Below, in pieces: positions 1-10,644 of a stretch of 64,000 nt of DNA. Source of the DNA: Oxalobacteraceae bacterium CAVE-383 (GTDB taxonomy: Bacteria > Pseudomonadota > Gammaproteobacteria > Burkholderiales > Burkholderiaceae_D); contig REGP01000004.1 of NCBI GenBank assembly GCA_004134995.1, positions 124,001 to 188,000 on the forward strand, given 5' to 3'. Under the pieces are notes generated by a model. That model worked only from the letters and a program-made list of their open reading frames with translations, was not told the origin of the DNA and did not search any database. How positions within the stretch are numbered: position 1 is the stretch's first letter; every line of letters starts with the position of its first letter. A program made the position numbers and the translations under genes.

Positions 1-1
1 C

Positions 2-1180
2 GACGACATCGTGCGCCTGGCGCAGCAGTTCGAGGCCGAGCAGGTACAGTTGTTTTATCAGATCGTGGTGCATGGACGCAATGAGCTGGGACTGGCGCCC
101 GACGAGTACGCCGGTTTCAGCATGACCTTGCTGCGGATGCTGGCGTTTCGTCCGCTGAGCGCGGCGGCGGGTTCAGCGCCCGCTTCGCCGCCGCCCGCCC
201 GGCCGGCGGCCCGCCCCGCCGCCCCGACCGCGTTATTGAGCGCAACGCCGCAGGCGGCGACGACCAGCGCGCCGGTCGCGCGCGCCGCCGCGCCTGCTGT
301 TCCCAATGTCCCTGATGCCTCTGCCGCCTCCGCTGCTCCGGCGGTGGCGGCGCCAGGCGCGGGCGGTGCGCCGTTGAGCCCGGCCATGGCTGCGTTGGCG
401 GCGGCGCGCGCCGCTTCGGCGGGGAAATCCGGCGACAGCGGGCGCACGCCGCGCGCGCCGCAACCGGCCGCCGCGCCGACGCCCGCGCCAATGCCGGCGG
501 CGGCAATGGCAATGGCAATGGCAACGCCAACGCCAACGCCTGCCGTCAGAACCCCAACGCAGGCAATGGCGCCGGCCATGATGGCGGAGCCTGAATCGAA
601 CGGCGCGCCGCCTCCCTGGGATCAGGAAGCGCCGCCCTGGGTGCACGAAGAACAATCCGCGCCGGCCTTCGCGCCGGCAGGCGGCAGGAGCGCGCCGGCA
701 GCCGCAGCCGCTCCGGAATCCGCCCGCCAGCCTGTTTATGCGCCGGCCGATCCGGCCGCCGAACGCAATATTGCACGCATCGCCGCCGAGCTGGGCTGGG
801 ACGCCAATTGGCCGGCCCTGGCGATAACGCTGCCCTTGCGCGGCGTTGCGCATCAGCTCGCATGCCACAGCCAGCTATTGCGTTGCGACGACAGCCTCGG
901 CAACAGCCTGGTATTCCATTTCCGGATTCCCTATGAGAATCTGTGTGCCGCGGGCAGTGTCGATAAACTCGGCGCGGCGCTGTCGGAGCGCTTCGGCAAG
1001 GCCGCCAAGGTGGAAGTCGAAATCGGCGACGTGCAGTTGACCGCCGATATCCTGGCGAAGGAAGCGCAGAAGGTGCGCCAGCAGGCCGCCGAGCGCAAGG
1101 TGCAGTCCGATCCGTTTTTACAGAACCTGACGCGCGAATTCGGCGCCACCGTGAACCAGGACTCGATCCGTCCGGTATAG
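2..1180 (+). CDS. dnaX: DNA polymerase III subunit gamma/tau, C-terminal part (5' end outside window)
   Basis: The reading frame is open from the left edge and ends with TAG, so only the C-terminal ~392 residues are present. DnaX is the clamp-loader ATPase of the replicative polymerase. The first ~45 residues (DDIVRLAQQFEAEQVQLFYQ and on) match the end of the conserved DnaX body. They are followed by a ~190-residue Ala/Pro-rich linker, as in tau subunits, and by a folded C-terminal domain (from about ERNIARIAAELGWDANW) that in tau binds the polymerase alpha subunit. The ATPase core is upstream of the window. The linker carries short in-frame hexanucleotide repeats near 502-537. ybaB follows after 27 bp, the usual dnaX-ybaB-recR order. 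Confidence 0.9.
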   Translation, partial: DDIVRLAQQFEAEQVQLFYQIVVHGRNELGLAPDEYAGFSMTLLRMLAFRPLSAAAGSAPASPPPARPAARPAAPTALLSATPQAATTSAPVARAAAPAVPNVPDASAASAAPAVAAPGAGGAPLSPAMAALAAARAASAGKSGDSGRTPRAPQPAAAPTPAPMPAAAMAMAMATPTPTPAVRTPTQAMAPAMMAEPESNGAPPPWDQEAPPWVHEEQSAPAFAPAGGRSAPAAAAAPESARQPVYAPADPAAERNIARIAAELGWDANWPALAITLPLRGVAHQLACHSQLLRCDDSLGNSLVFHFRIPYENLCAAGSVDKLGAALSERFGKAAKVEVEIGDVQLTADILAKEAQKVRQQAAERKVQSDPFLQNLTREFGATVNQDSIRPV

Positions 1181-1207
1181 ACATTTAAATCGATAAGGAG
1201 CAGCAAC

Positions 1208-1534
1208 ATGATGAAGGGCCAAATTGCAGGACTGATGAAGCAGGCGCAGGCCATGCAGGACAACATGAAAAAGGCGCAGGAAGAGCTCGCCTCGATCGAA
1301 GTCGAAGGCCAGTCCGGGGCGGGCATGGTCAAGGTGGTGATGACATGCAAGAATGACGTCAAGCGCGTATCGATCGATCCGTCGCTGCTGGCCGACGACA
1401 AGGACATGCTCGAAGATCTGGTCGCCGCGGCATTCAACGATGCGGTGCGCAAGGCGGAAGCGACATCGCAGGCGAAAATGGCCGGCATGACCGCGGGCTT
1501 GCCGCTGCCGCCGGGCTTCAAGATGCCGTTCTGA
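1208..1534 (+). CDS. ybaB: YbaB/EbfC family nucleoid-associated protein
   Basis: A 108-residue protein starting [20 protein letters not shown], with the helical N-terminus, central beta segment ([20 protein letters not shown]) and Pro/Phe-rich tail typical of YbaB/EbfC. This family forms small dimers that bind DNA and associate with the nucleoid. The length is normal (E. coli ~109). The start is supported by an AAGGAG ribosome site about 8 bases upstream. It lies between dnaX and recR, its conserved position, and is probably cotranscribed with both. Confidence 0.95.
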   Translation: MMKGQIAGLMKQAQAMQDNMKKAQEELASIEVEGQSGAGMVKVVMTCKNDVKRVSIDPSLLADDKDMLEDLVAAAFNDAVRKAEATSQAKMAGMTAGLPLPPGFKMPF

Positions 1535-1573
1535 TATCGTACTGAAATCGTGCCATAACTCTTTGGAGGCATT

Positions 1574-1873
1574 ATGTTCATCATCTCGTTTACATATACC
1601 AAATCTGCGAGCGAGATCGATCCATTGTTGACTGCGCATCGTCAATATTTGCAGGAACATTTTGCCAGCGGCTCGTTTGTGATGTCCGGCCGCAAGGTGC
1701 CGCGCAATGGCGGCATCATCCTGGTCGATGCGATGGAGCGCGCCGATGTCGAGGCGATCATGCAGGAAGATCCCTACTTTATCGGCGACGTTGCAACTTA
1801 TGAAATCACCGAATTCGTGCCGTCGATGACGGCGGAAATACTATCGTCGTTCCAGCCCGTCAAGCAAAATTGA
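1574..1873 (+). CDS. YciI/YCII-related small protein
   Basis: A 99-residue protein with the single-domain ferredoxin-like fold of YciI proteins: an N-terminal strand ([19 protein letters not shown]), a conserved His ([10 protein letters not shown]), and the glycine-rich [16 protein letters not shown] and [13 protein letters not shown] segments. YciI proteins are small putative enzymes of mostly unknown substrate. TTGGAGG precedes the ATG. Its stop overlaps the TTG start of recR by 4 bp (TTGA), so the two are very probably translationally coupled. Its position inside the ybaB-recR unit suggests only co-expression. Confidence 0.8.
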   Translation: MFIISFTYTKSASEIDPLLTAHRQYLQEHFASGSFVMSGRKVPRNGGIILVDAMERADVEAIMQEDPYFIGDVATYEITEFVPSMTAEILSSFQPVKQN

Positions 1874-2466
1874 AAACCCCTTCCAGCCTGGCCTTTCTCA
1901 CCGAATCGTTGCGTGCGCTGCCGGGCATCGGCCCCAAATCGGCGCAGCGCATGGCATACCATCTGCTGCAGCATGACCGCACCGGCGCGCAGCAACTGAG
2001 CCGCGCCCTGGCGCAGGCCGCCGAGGCTATCCGGCATTGTGAAATGTGCAACACTTTTACCGAACGGACGCTCTGCGAAGTCTGCGAAGACCCGGAGCGC
2101 GACGCCAGCCTGTTGTGCGTGGTGGAAACCCCGACCGATCAGTTGATGATCGAACAGACGCTGACGTTCAAGGGACTGTATTTCGTGCTGATGGGCCGGC
2201 TGTCGCCGCTCGACGGTGTCGGCCCCAAGGATATCCATCTGGAAAAACTGATCGCGCGGGCCACCGACGGCGTCGTTGCGGAAGTGGTGCTGGCGACCAA
2301 TTTCACCAACGAAGGCGAGGCCACCGCCCATTACATCAGCGAAACAATGAAGGCGCGCGGGCTGAAGGTCAGCCGTCTGGCGCGCGGCGTGCCGGTGGGC
2401 GGCGAACTGGAATATGTCGATGCCGGCACCATTGCCCGCGCCATGCTGGACCGGCGCGCGACGTGA
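1870..2466 (+). CDS. recR: Recombination protein RecR
   Basis: A 198-residue protein matching RecR in length and order: an N-terminal helix-hairpin-helix ([17 protein letters not shown]), a four-cysteine zinc finger ([16 protein letters not shown]), and a Toprim domain ([17 protein letters not shown], then [21 protein letters not shown]). RecR acts with RecF and RecO to load RecA at gaps. The start is TTG at 1870, inside the stop of the preceding YciI gene; the resulting N-terminus ([22 protein letters not shown]) has the family length, and no better start lies nearby. Confidence 0.96.
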   Translation: MKTPSSLAFLTESLRALPGIGPKSAQRMAYHLLQHDRTGAQQLSRALAQAAEAIRHCEMCNTFTERTLCEVCEDPERDASLLCVVETPTDQLMIEQTLTFKGLYFVLMGRLSPLDGVGPKDIHLEKLIARATDGVVAEVVLATNFTNEGEATAHYISETMKARGLKVSRLARGVPVGGELEYVDAGTIARAMLDRRAT

Positions 2467-2530
2467 AATCGCCGCTTGTATTAGAATTCAAATCAGAATC
2501 CAACATCGGAAGCCAAATCGGGGAAACAAA

Positions 2531-2617
2531 ATGAAGCCGGACTGGAAACAGATCGCCATCGCATTCGGCCTGTTCCTGCTCGGTTATCTGACGTTCAATC
2601 ATTCATGGTTCGGCTGA
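2531..2617 (+). CDS. Predicted 28-residue single-pass membrane peptide
   Basis: A short open frame downstream of recR encodes 28 residues: a charged start MKPDWKQ, one hydrophobic segment (IAIAFGLFLLGYLTF) and the end NHSWFG. The segment is long enough to span a membrane once. A weak purine-rich stretch (GGGGAAAC) precedes the ATG. I do not recognise a family. The composition is typical of small inner-membrane proteins, but at this length it could be chance; conservation downstream of recR would decide. Confidence 0.4.
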   Translation: MKPDWKQIAIAFGLFLLGYLTFNHSWFG

Positions 2618-2647
2618 CCGCGGCGATAAAGCCCGGGTAGTCAAATA

Positions 2648-2676
2648 AGGGAAATCGGACCGATTTGCATTTCCCT
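2648..2676. terminator. Possible convergent hairpin between the recR unit and tal
   Basis: An inverted repeat AGGGAAAT / ATTTCCCT (8-bp stem, 13-base loop) lies between the recR side and the convergent tal gene and touches the tal stop codon. There is no clear U tract, so this is a weak terminator call. Confidence 0.3.
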
Positions 2677-3616
2677 ACTGTTTGCGCAAGCCGTCGATGA
2701 TTTTTTCCAGTTTCACGGCATCGGCGGCAAACGCGCGTATCCCTTCCGCCAGTTTTTCCGTCGCCATCGCATCGTCATTGAGCATCAGGCGGAATTGGGT
2801 CTGATTCAAATTCAACTTCTCATCCTGGCTTTGGCTGGCCGCTTCCGGCGTCAGCTTGCGTTCGACCGGGGCATCGCTTTCGGCCAATTGCTTCAGCAAA
2901 TCGGGACTGACGGTCAATAAATCGCAGCCGGCCAGTTCGAGTATCTGCGAGGTATTGCGGAAACTCGCGCCCATTACCTCGGTCTTGTAGCCGAATTTGC
3001 GATAGTAGCTGTAGATGCGCTTGACCGATTGCACACCCGGATCGTCGGCGCCCGTGTATTCCTTGTTGTTGGCCTTTTTGAACCAGTCGTAGATGCGGCC
3101 GACGAAAGGCGAAATCAGCTGCACGCCGGCTTCCGCGCAGGCCACCGCCTGCGGCAGGCTGAACAGCAGCGTCAGATTGCAATGGATGCCTTCTTTTTCC
3201 AGCACCTCGGCGGCGCGTATGCCTTCCCAGGTGGAAGCGACCTTGATCAGCACGCGCTCGCGGCCGATGCCGGCGGCTTCATACAAGGCCATCAGGGCGC
3301 GGCCCTTGGCGATGCTGCCTTCGGTATCGAACGACAGGCGCGCATCGGTTTCGGTCGATACGCGGCCCGGAATGATTTTCAGGATTTCCAGGCCGAACGC
3401 CACCAGCACCCGGTCGATGATCGCTTCGGTCGGCAGGGCCGCATGCTCGCGCACGGTCTTTTCCAGCAACGGCTTGTATTCGTCTTTCTGCACCGCTTTC
3501 AGGATCAGCGAAGGGTTGGTGGTCGCGTCGTGCGGGGCGAATGCTTCGATGGACTGGAAATCGCCGGTGTCGGCCACGATGGTGGTGAATTGCTTCAGTT
3601 GCTCGAGCTGGTTCAT
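2675..3616 (-). CDS. tal: Transaldolase
   Basis: A 313-residue TalB-type transaldolase of the non-oxidative pentose phosphate pathway, which moves a dihydroxyacetone unit between sugar phosphates. Visible signatures are [12 protein letters not shown] near the N-terminus, the Schiff-base lysine in [46 protein letters not shown], and [18 protein letters not shown]. Length matches E. coli TalB (~316-317). It lies 11 bp downstream of hexR on the same strand and is probably the last gene of a pgi-zwf-hexR-tal unit. Confidence 0.96.
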   Translation of the reverse strand: MNQLEQLKQFTTIVADTGDFQSIEAFAPHDATTNPSLILKAVQKDEYKPLLEKTVREHAALPTEAIIDRVLVAFGLEILKIIPGRVSTETDARLSFDTEGSIAKGRALMALYEAAGIGRERVLIKVASTWEGIRAAEVLEKEGIHCNLTLLFSLPQAVACAEAGVQLISPFVGRIYDWFKKANNKEYTGADDPGVQSVKRIYSYYRKFGYKTEVMGASFRNTSQILELAGCDLLTVSPDLLKQLAESDAPVERKLTPEAASQSQDEKLNLNQTQFRLMLNDDAMATEKLAEGIRAFAADAVKLEKIIDGLRKQ

Positions 3617-3627
3617 TGTAAAAACCT

Positions 3628-4482
3628 CTAACGGAAAAATGAATCGAATTGCATATCGTACTTTTGCAGCGCCTTCTGCGCATTCTGCATCTTCTTGCGG
3701 AATTCCGGGCCGCGCCGCAAGGCTAGGCCAACCGCCAGGATGTCGATCACGACCAGATGCGCCAGCCGCGCCGAGATCGGCGTATACGGATCGGTATTGA
3801 AACTCAGGTCGATCGGCACCAGCACGGTCGCCAGTTCCGCCAGCGGCGTGCCGCTCGGCCCCAGCACAATGATATCGGCGCCGCCTTTGCGCGCCAACTG
3901 CACGCTGCGCAGCAGGGCCGCGGTGCCGCCGCGCTGCGAGATCGCCACCACGGCGTCGCCTTGCTTCAGCAACGCCGCGGCGATGCAGTGGATATGCGGA
4001 TCCGAGTAGGCTACCGTCGGCACGCCCGAGCGGAAGAATTTATGCTGCGCGTCGTTGGCCACGATGCCGGAGGTGCCCTGGCCGTAAAACTCGATCTTGT
4101 TGGCGCGCGACAGCACGTCCAATGCGCGTTGGACAGCATCCGGATTCAAATGGTTGCGCAGATCCAGCAGCGTATTGATCGAACGGCTGCAGATCTTGTT
4201 GCACAAGTCGGACACCAGTTCGTCCTGGGCCAGCGATTCGTCCGCGCCGGGCAGGGCCAGCGCCAGCCCCTGCGCCAGTTTCAGCTTGAAATCGTGCCAG
4301 CCTTCATAGCCGACCGCGCGGCAAAAACGGATGACGGTGGGTTCCGATACATGCGCGTTCCTGGCCAGCGCCGTCAGGTTCTCCGACAGCGCCACCTGCG
4401 GATTGGCGAGTATCGTCTGCGCCACCTTTCTTTCCGATTTGGAAAGCGTTTCCAGATTGCTGCGGATGGCGTCGAGCAGCAT
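3628..4482 (-). CDS. hexR: HexR-type RpiR family transcriptional regulator
   Basis: A 284-residue regulator with an N-terminal RpiR helix-turn-helix (about residues 1-80; [42 protein letters not shown]) and a C-terminal SIS sugar-phosphate domain ([38 protein letters not shown]). HexR represses central carbon genes and is released by the Entner-Doudoroff intermediate KDPG. The frame stays open upstream, but the ATG at 4482, four bases after the zwf stop, gives the normal HexR N-terminus [20 protein letters not shown]. Its neighbours (zwf, pgi, tal, and divergent edd-eda) are the classic HexR targets. Confidence 0.92.
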   Translation of the reverse strand: MLLDAIRSNLETLSKSERKVAQTILANPQVALSENLTALARNAHVSEPTVIRFCRAVGYEGWHDFKLKLAQGLALALPGADESLAQDELVSDLCNKICSRSINTLLDLRNHLNPDAVQRALDVLSRANKIEFYGQGTSGIVANDAQHKFFRSGVPTVAYSDPHIHCIAAALLKQGDAVVAISQRGGTAALLRSVQLARKGGADIIVLGPSGTPLAELATVLVPIDLSFNTDPYTPISARLAHLVVIDILAVGLALRRGPEFRKKMQNAQKALQKYDMQFDSFFR

Positions 4483-4486
4483 GGCG

Positions 4487-5953
4487 TCAGACTTCCGGCA
4501 AGGCTTCTTCGCGCCATTGCAGGCCATCGCGGCCGATCAATGCGCTCGATGCGGCGGGACCCCAGGTGCCGGCGGCATACGGAATCGGCTCGTTTTCTTC
4601 CTGTTCCCAATACTCGAGGATAGGCTCGACCCAGGCCCAGGCGGCTTCCAGCTCGTCGCTGCGCATGAACAGCGTCAGCTGGCCGCGCAGGATATCGAGC
4701 AGCAGCCGTTCGTAGGCGTCCATGCGGGCGGTCTTGAATTTCTCGCGGAAATCGAGTTCCAGCTCAACCGGCTTCAGGCGCATGCCGTCGCCCGGCATCT
4801 TCGCCATCAGGTTCAGGTGCAGGCCTTCGTCCGGCTGCAGGCGGATCACCAGGCAATTCGGCACGTCGGCGTTGCTGCTGGTGTTGAAGATCGAATGCGG
4901 CACCGGCTTGAAGCGCACCACGATTTCGGCCAGCTGATCGGCCATGCGCTTGCCGGTGCGCAGGTAAAACGGCACGCCGGCCCAGCGCCAGGTATCGACT
5001 TCCGCTTTCAGCGCCACGAAGGTCTCGGTGCGCGATTCGGGGTCGGCATCCGGTTCCTTGCGATAGCCCGGCACCGAGGCGCCTTCAACGTGGCCGGCGC
5101 GATATTGGCCGCGCACCAGGTTCGAGGCCAGCGTGGCGCGCGTGAACGGTTTCAGCGAATGCAGGACTTTCAGTTTTTCGTTGCGCACGGCGTCGGCATC
5201 GGCCGAAATCGGCGCTTCCATGGCGACGATGCACAGCAGGTTCAGCAAGTGATTCTGCAGCATGTCGCGCAAGGCGCCGGAATGGTCGTAGTAGCCGCTG
5301 CGGCCGCCCACGCCGAGCTGTTCGGCGATCGTGATCTGCACGTCGGAAATCCATTCGCGGCGCCAGAGCGGCTCGAACAGCACGTTGCCGAAGCGCAGCG
5401 CCAGCAGATTCTGCACCGCTTCCTTGCCGAGGTAATGATCGATGCGGAAAATCTGCGATTCGGCGAATACGCTGCCGACCGCGGCATTGATGGCCTTGGC
5501 GCTGGCCAGGTCGCGGCCCAGCGGTTTTTCCAGCACCACGCGCGAAGTCGGCGTGACCAGGCCGGCCGCGGCCAGGTTCTTGCAGATGCCGGCGAACAGG
5601 TCGGACGGCGTCGCCAGATAAAACACATGCGTGACGTCGTGGCGCACGGCCGCGGTCAGCGCGGCGAAGTCGGCGGCCTTCTTTGCATCCAGCGGCACGT
5701 ACACGATGCGCTGGCAGAAACGTTGCCAGACTGCCGGCTCCATCGCCGAATGCGCGATGTTCGGCATGGCCTTCTTCTCGACGATGGCGACGAACGCCGC
5801 GCTTTCCATCGGTTCGCGGCCTATGCACAGGATGCGGCCGCCTTCGGGCAAATCCCTGGCGCGGTCGCGCGCATACAGCGCAGGCAGCAGCTTGCGCATG
5901 GAAAGATCGCCGGTGCCGCCGAATAAAACCAGATCGAAATCGCTGATAGCCAT
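4487..5953 (-). CDS. zwf: Glucose-6-phosphate 1-dehydrogenase
   Basis: A 488-residue NADP-dependent enzyme that oxidises glucose 6-phosphate to 6-phosphogluconolactone, the entry step to the pentose phosphate and Entner-Doudoroff routes. The N-terminal nucleotide-binding motif is FDLVLFGGTGDLSMRKLLPA; the active-site signature RIDHYLGKEAVQNL is intact, as is LRTGKRMADQLAEIVVRFK near the C-terminal third. The frame extends upstream into the 3' part of pgi, but the ATG at 5953 gives the family N-terminus. Length is normal. It lies 41 bp after pgi and 4 bp before hexR. Confidence 0.96.
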   Translation of the reverse strand: MAISDFDLVLFGGTGDLSMRKLLPALYARDRARDLPEGGRILCIGREPMESAAFVAIVEKKAMPNIAHSAMEPAVWQRFCQRIVYVPLDAKKAADFAALTAAVRHDVTHVFYLATPSDLFAGICKNLAAAGLVTPTSRVVLEKPLGRDLASAKAINAAVGSVFAESQIFRIDHYLGKEAVQNLLALRFGNVLFEPLWRREWISDVQITIAEQLGVGGRSGYYDHSGALRDMLQNHLLNLLCIVAMEAPISADADAVRNEKLKVLHSLKPFTRATLASNLVRGQYRAGHVEGASVPGYRKEPDADPESRTETFVALKAEVDTWRWAGVPFYLRTGKRMADQLAEIVVRFKPVPHSIFNTSSNADVPNCLVIRLQPDEGLHLNLMAKMPGDGMRLKPVELELDFREKFKTARMDAYERLLLDILRGQLTLFMRSDELEAAWAWVEPILEYWEQEENEPIPYAAGTWGPAASSALIGRDGLQWREEALPEV

Positions 5954-5994
5954 GAAAAAAATCCGTAGTGAATGGGAAGGGATGTCAGCCGAGG

Positions 5995-7671
5995 TCAGGC
6001 TGATAGCGCCTGTTTCGCCAGGGCGATCAATGCATTGGTGGAACCGTCGTGCCGTTCCGGCCGGGACGCGCCGCCGAGTTCGGCCTGGATCGATTTGGCC
6101 AGCACTTTGCCCAGCTCGACACCCCATTGATCGAAACTGTTGATGCCCCAGATCGCGCCCTGCACGAAGGTTTTGTGCTCGTACAGCGCGATCAGCGCGC
6201 CGAGCGAGGCCGGCGTCAGCGCTTCCATCAGAATGGTATTGCTGGGGCGATTGCCCGGGAAAGTCTTGTGCGGCAGCAGCATGTCGATTTCGGTTTCGGA
6301 CTGGCCTTGCGCGCGCATGTCGGCGGCGGCTTCATCGGCCGATTTGCCGCGCATGAAGGCTTCCGACTGCGCAAAGCAGTTGGCCAGCACCACAGCGTGA
6401 TGGCCGGGCAGATCGTGACTGGTGCGCAGCACGGCGATGAAATCGACCGGGGTGATGTCGGTACCCTGATGCAGCAACTGGAAGAAGGCGTGCTGTCCGT
6501 TGGTGCCGGCATCGCCCCAGATGACGGGGCAGGTCGCGGTTTCCAGCGGGCTGCCGTCGAAGCCGATGCGCTTGCCGTTGCTTTCCATTTCAAGCTGCTG
6601 GAGATAAGCCGGCAAATGGCGCAGATCCTGATGGTAAGGCGCGATCGAGACCGATGCCGCACCGCGCACATTACGATGCCAGATGCCGACCAGCGCCAGC
6701 ATCACCGGCATGTTCTGCGCCAGCGGCGCGTCGCGGAAATGGACGTCCATTGCATGCGCGCCGGCCAGCATTTCGGCGAAATTGTCGAAGCCGACCGCCA
6801 GCGCCACCGACAGGCCGATCGCCGACCACATCGAGTAGCGGCCGCCGACCCAATCCCAGAACGGAAACATATTGGCGGTATCGATGCCGAACGCGGCGAC
6901 GGCTTCCGTATTGGTGGAAATCGCGACGAAATGCCTGGCCAGATCCGCCTCGCCGCCGCCGTCGCCGATCTTGCGCAGGAACCAGTCGCGGGCCGACTGC
7001 GCATTCATCAGCGTTTCCTGCGTGACGAACGATTTGGAGGAAACGATGAACAGCGTGGTGGCCGGATCGACCTGGGACAGCACCGAATCCAGATCGTGGC
7101 CGTCGACATTCGAGACGAAATGCAGGCGCATGCGGGGATGAACGTACGCGCGCAGGGCCTGGGTGGCGACCTGCGGCCCCAGATACGAACCGCCGATGCC
7201 GATATTGACCACGTCGGTCACCGCGTCGCCGCGATAGCCGACCCATGCGCCGCTGCGCACGCGTTCGACAAAATCGCGCATCTGGTCCAGCACCGCATGC
7301 ACGTCGCGGTACACGTCCTGGCCGTCGACGATCAGCGGTGCGCTGCCGCGCGGCGCGCGCAATGCGGTATGCAGCACGGCGCGATGTTCGGTATTGTTGA
7401 TTTTCTCGCCCGCGAACATGGCATCGCGGCGGCTTTCGACATAGCGGTCCCGCGCCAGTTGCAAGAGCAGGGCGCGGGTTTCTTCGGTAATCGGGTTCTT
7501 GGAATAGTCCAGCGTCAGGCCGGCCGCCTTGATTGAAAATCGATTGAATCTATCCGGTTCGGCGGCGAATAAATCGCGCATGTGGCAGTTTTCGGACTGG
7601 GCCTGGGTTCGGGCGTAATGCGCGATCAGCGCTTGATACGAGGCAATGCGGGCGAGAGGGGTTTGCGGCAT
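5995..7671 (-). CDS. pgi: Glucose-6-phosphate isomerase
   Basis: A 558-residue protein matching proteobacterial Pgi (about 549), interconverting glucose 6-phosphate and fructose 6-phosphate. Visible signatures: VVNIGIGGSYLGPQVATQAL, the SIS-type VSSKSFVTQETLMNA, DWVGGRYSMWSAIGLSVAL, and GINSFDQWGVELGKVLAK. The start is the ATG at 7671 (MPQTPLARIASYQALIAHYA); an in-frame upstream start would add an unlikely leader. It is the first gene of the minus-strand sugar unit. Its upstream region is shared with edd and contains HexR-like palindromes, so control by HexR is likely. Confidence 0.96.
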   Translation of the reverse strand: MPQTPLARIASYQALIAHYARTQAQSENCHMRDLFAAEPDRFNRFSIKAAGLTLDYSKNPITEETRALLLQLARDRYVESRRDAMFAGEKINNTEHRAVLHTALRAPRGSAPLIVDGQDVYRDVHAVLDQMRDFVERVRSGAWVGYRGDAVTDVVNIGIGGSYLGPQVATQALRAYVHPRMRLHFVSNVDGHDLDSVLSQVDPATTLFIVSSKSFVTQETLMNAQSARDWFLRKIGDGGGEADLARHFVAISTNTEAVAAFGIDTANMFPFWDWVGGRYSMWSAIGLSVALAVGFDNFAEMLAGAHAMDVHFRDAPLAQNMPVMLALVGIWHRNVRGAASVSIAPYHQDLRHLPAYLQQLEMESNGKRIGFDGSPLETATCPVIWGDAGTNGQHAFFQLLHQGTDITPVDFIAVLRTSHDLPGHHAVVLANCFAQSEAFMRGKSADEAAADMRAQGQSETEIDMLLPHKTFPGNRPSNTILMEALTPASLGALIALYEHKTFVQGAIWGINSFDQWGVELGKVLAKSIQAELGGASRPERHDGSTNALIALAKQALSA

Positions 7672-7730
7672 GATTGGTCGGCATTGTTGAATGGCACTGA
7701 GACAACTATACCGCAGTTTAGGTTGCATGG

Positions 7731-7745
7731 CGTAATTTCACTACA
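7731..7745. promoter_or_regulatory. Candidate HexR operator upstream of pgi
   Basis: The 15-mer CGTAATTTCACTACA agrees at 11 positions with the HexR consensus known from other proteobacteria (TGTAATTAAATTACA). It lies 59 bp upstream of the pgi start. An overlapping perfect inverted repeat TACAA-TT-TTGTA follows at 7742-7753. Confidence 0.4.
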
Positions 7746-7811
7746 ATTTTGTATTTGGCTTTGCGGAGCGTTTCAGGCACGATTGATTTATATCGCAGCG
7801 CCACTTGCAAG

Positions 7812-7829
7812 CTTGTAATGCACTTGTAA
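7812..7829. promoter_or_regulatory. Direct repeat CTTGTAA x2, one helical turn apart
   Basis: Two CTTGTAA copies begin at 7812 and 7823, spaced 11 bp, in the middle of the pgi/edd control region. This is the spacing expected for a protein binding one face of DNA. The binder is unknown; they also resemble HexR half-sites. Confidence 0.3.
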
Positions 7830-7919
7830 CATTGCGTGGAGCAAAAATGACCGATTCGATGCGGCTGTTGATTCGGCCAGGATTTGTAAAGCTATGTAAG
7901 AGAGGATTTTCCAATATTA

Positions 7920-7934
7920 CGTAGTAAAATTACA
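7920..7934. promoter_or_regulatory. Candidate HexR operator upstream of edd
   Basis: CGTAGTAAAATTACA matches the HexR consensus TGTAATTAAATTACA at 12 of 15 positions. It sits 54 bp upstream of the edd start, a good place to block transcription. The regulator gene itself is in the divergent unit. The intergenic region 7672-7988 holds no gene, only this and the other listed sites. Confidence 0.55.
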
Positions 7935-7988
7935 TATCGTTTGCCATATCCGCGATCGACATTGCCGCATTTTTTCAGGGATTCCATC

Positions 7989-9877
<1,889 letters not shown>

Positions 9878-9881
<4 letters not shown>

Positions 9882-10507
9882 ACACCATACTCGACATCAT
9901 GCGGGTTTCGCCGGTCATTCCGGTCATCGCGATCGACGATCCGGCGCATGCGGTGCCGCTGGCCAGGGCGCTGGTGGCCGGCGGCATCAGGGTGCTGGAG
10001 GTGACTTTGCGCACCGCGCATGGACTATCCGCCATCGCGGCAATCGCGGAACAGGTGCCCGAGGCCATTGTCGGCGTCGGTACGCTGACCTCGCCGGAAG
10101 AGTTCGTCGCGGCGCGCGACGCCGGCGCGGTATTCGGCGTTTCGCCGGGACTCACTGCATCGCTGGTCGCGGCCGCCAAAAGCAGCGGCCTGCCGTTGCT
10201 GCCCGGCGTCATGACGCCGTCCGAAGTGATGCAGGCGCGCGAGGCCGGGTTCCGGCAATTGAAACTGTTCCCCGCGGTGCCGGCCGGCGGCATCGGCATG
10301 CTCAACGGCATCGGCGGTCCGCTGGCCGACGTGATGTTCTGTCCGACCGGCGGCATTTCGCAAGAGAACGCGGCACAATTCCTGGCGCTGAAAAATGTCG
10401 CCTGCGTCGGCGGATCGTGGCTGACGCCGAAGGATGCCTTGCTGGCCGGCGATTGGGCGCGCATTACGGCGCTGGCGGTTGCCGCGAGTGCATTGCGCCG
10501 GGCCTGA
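9878..10507 (+). CDS. eda: KDPG aldolase (2-dehydro-3-deoxy-phosphogluconate aldolase)
   Basis: A 209-residue class I aldolase that splits KDPG into pyruvate and glyceraldehyde 3-phosphate, the last Entner-Doudoroff step. The catalytic Glu lies in VLEVTLRTA and the Schiff-base Lys in [32 protein letters not shown] and [17 protein letters not shown] are also typical. The ATG is embedded in the edd stop codon (ATGA), so the pair is translationally coupled. Both are probably under HexR control. Confidence 0.96.
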
Positions 10508-10644
10508 GTTTAGCCGGGCTGTTCGGAATTGCGTCGGATTGGCCGGTTTGCTTCAAGCGGCTGACCGGCATATTTCGGACTGATCTTAACTACTTTTCAT
10601 TTTGATTCTTATAAAGTTTCGTCAACTATATAAGGAATCTCAAA

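Noticed and set aside
4331-5926. 531-codon plus-strand frame opposite zwf
   Set aside because: Antisense shadow; zwf motifs are intact on the other strand.
10508-10644. Search for a type III secretion promoter box (TTCG-N16-TTCG) upstream of the LRR gene
   Set aside because: TTCG occurs at 10522, 10574 and 10618 but not with the required spacing; the same search before 16921 also failed.
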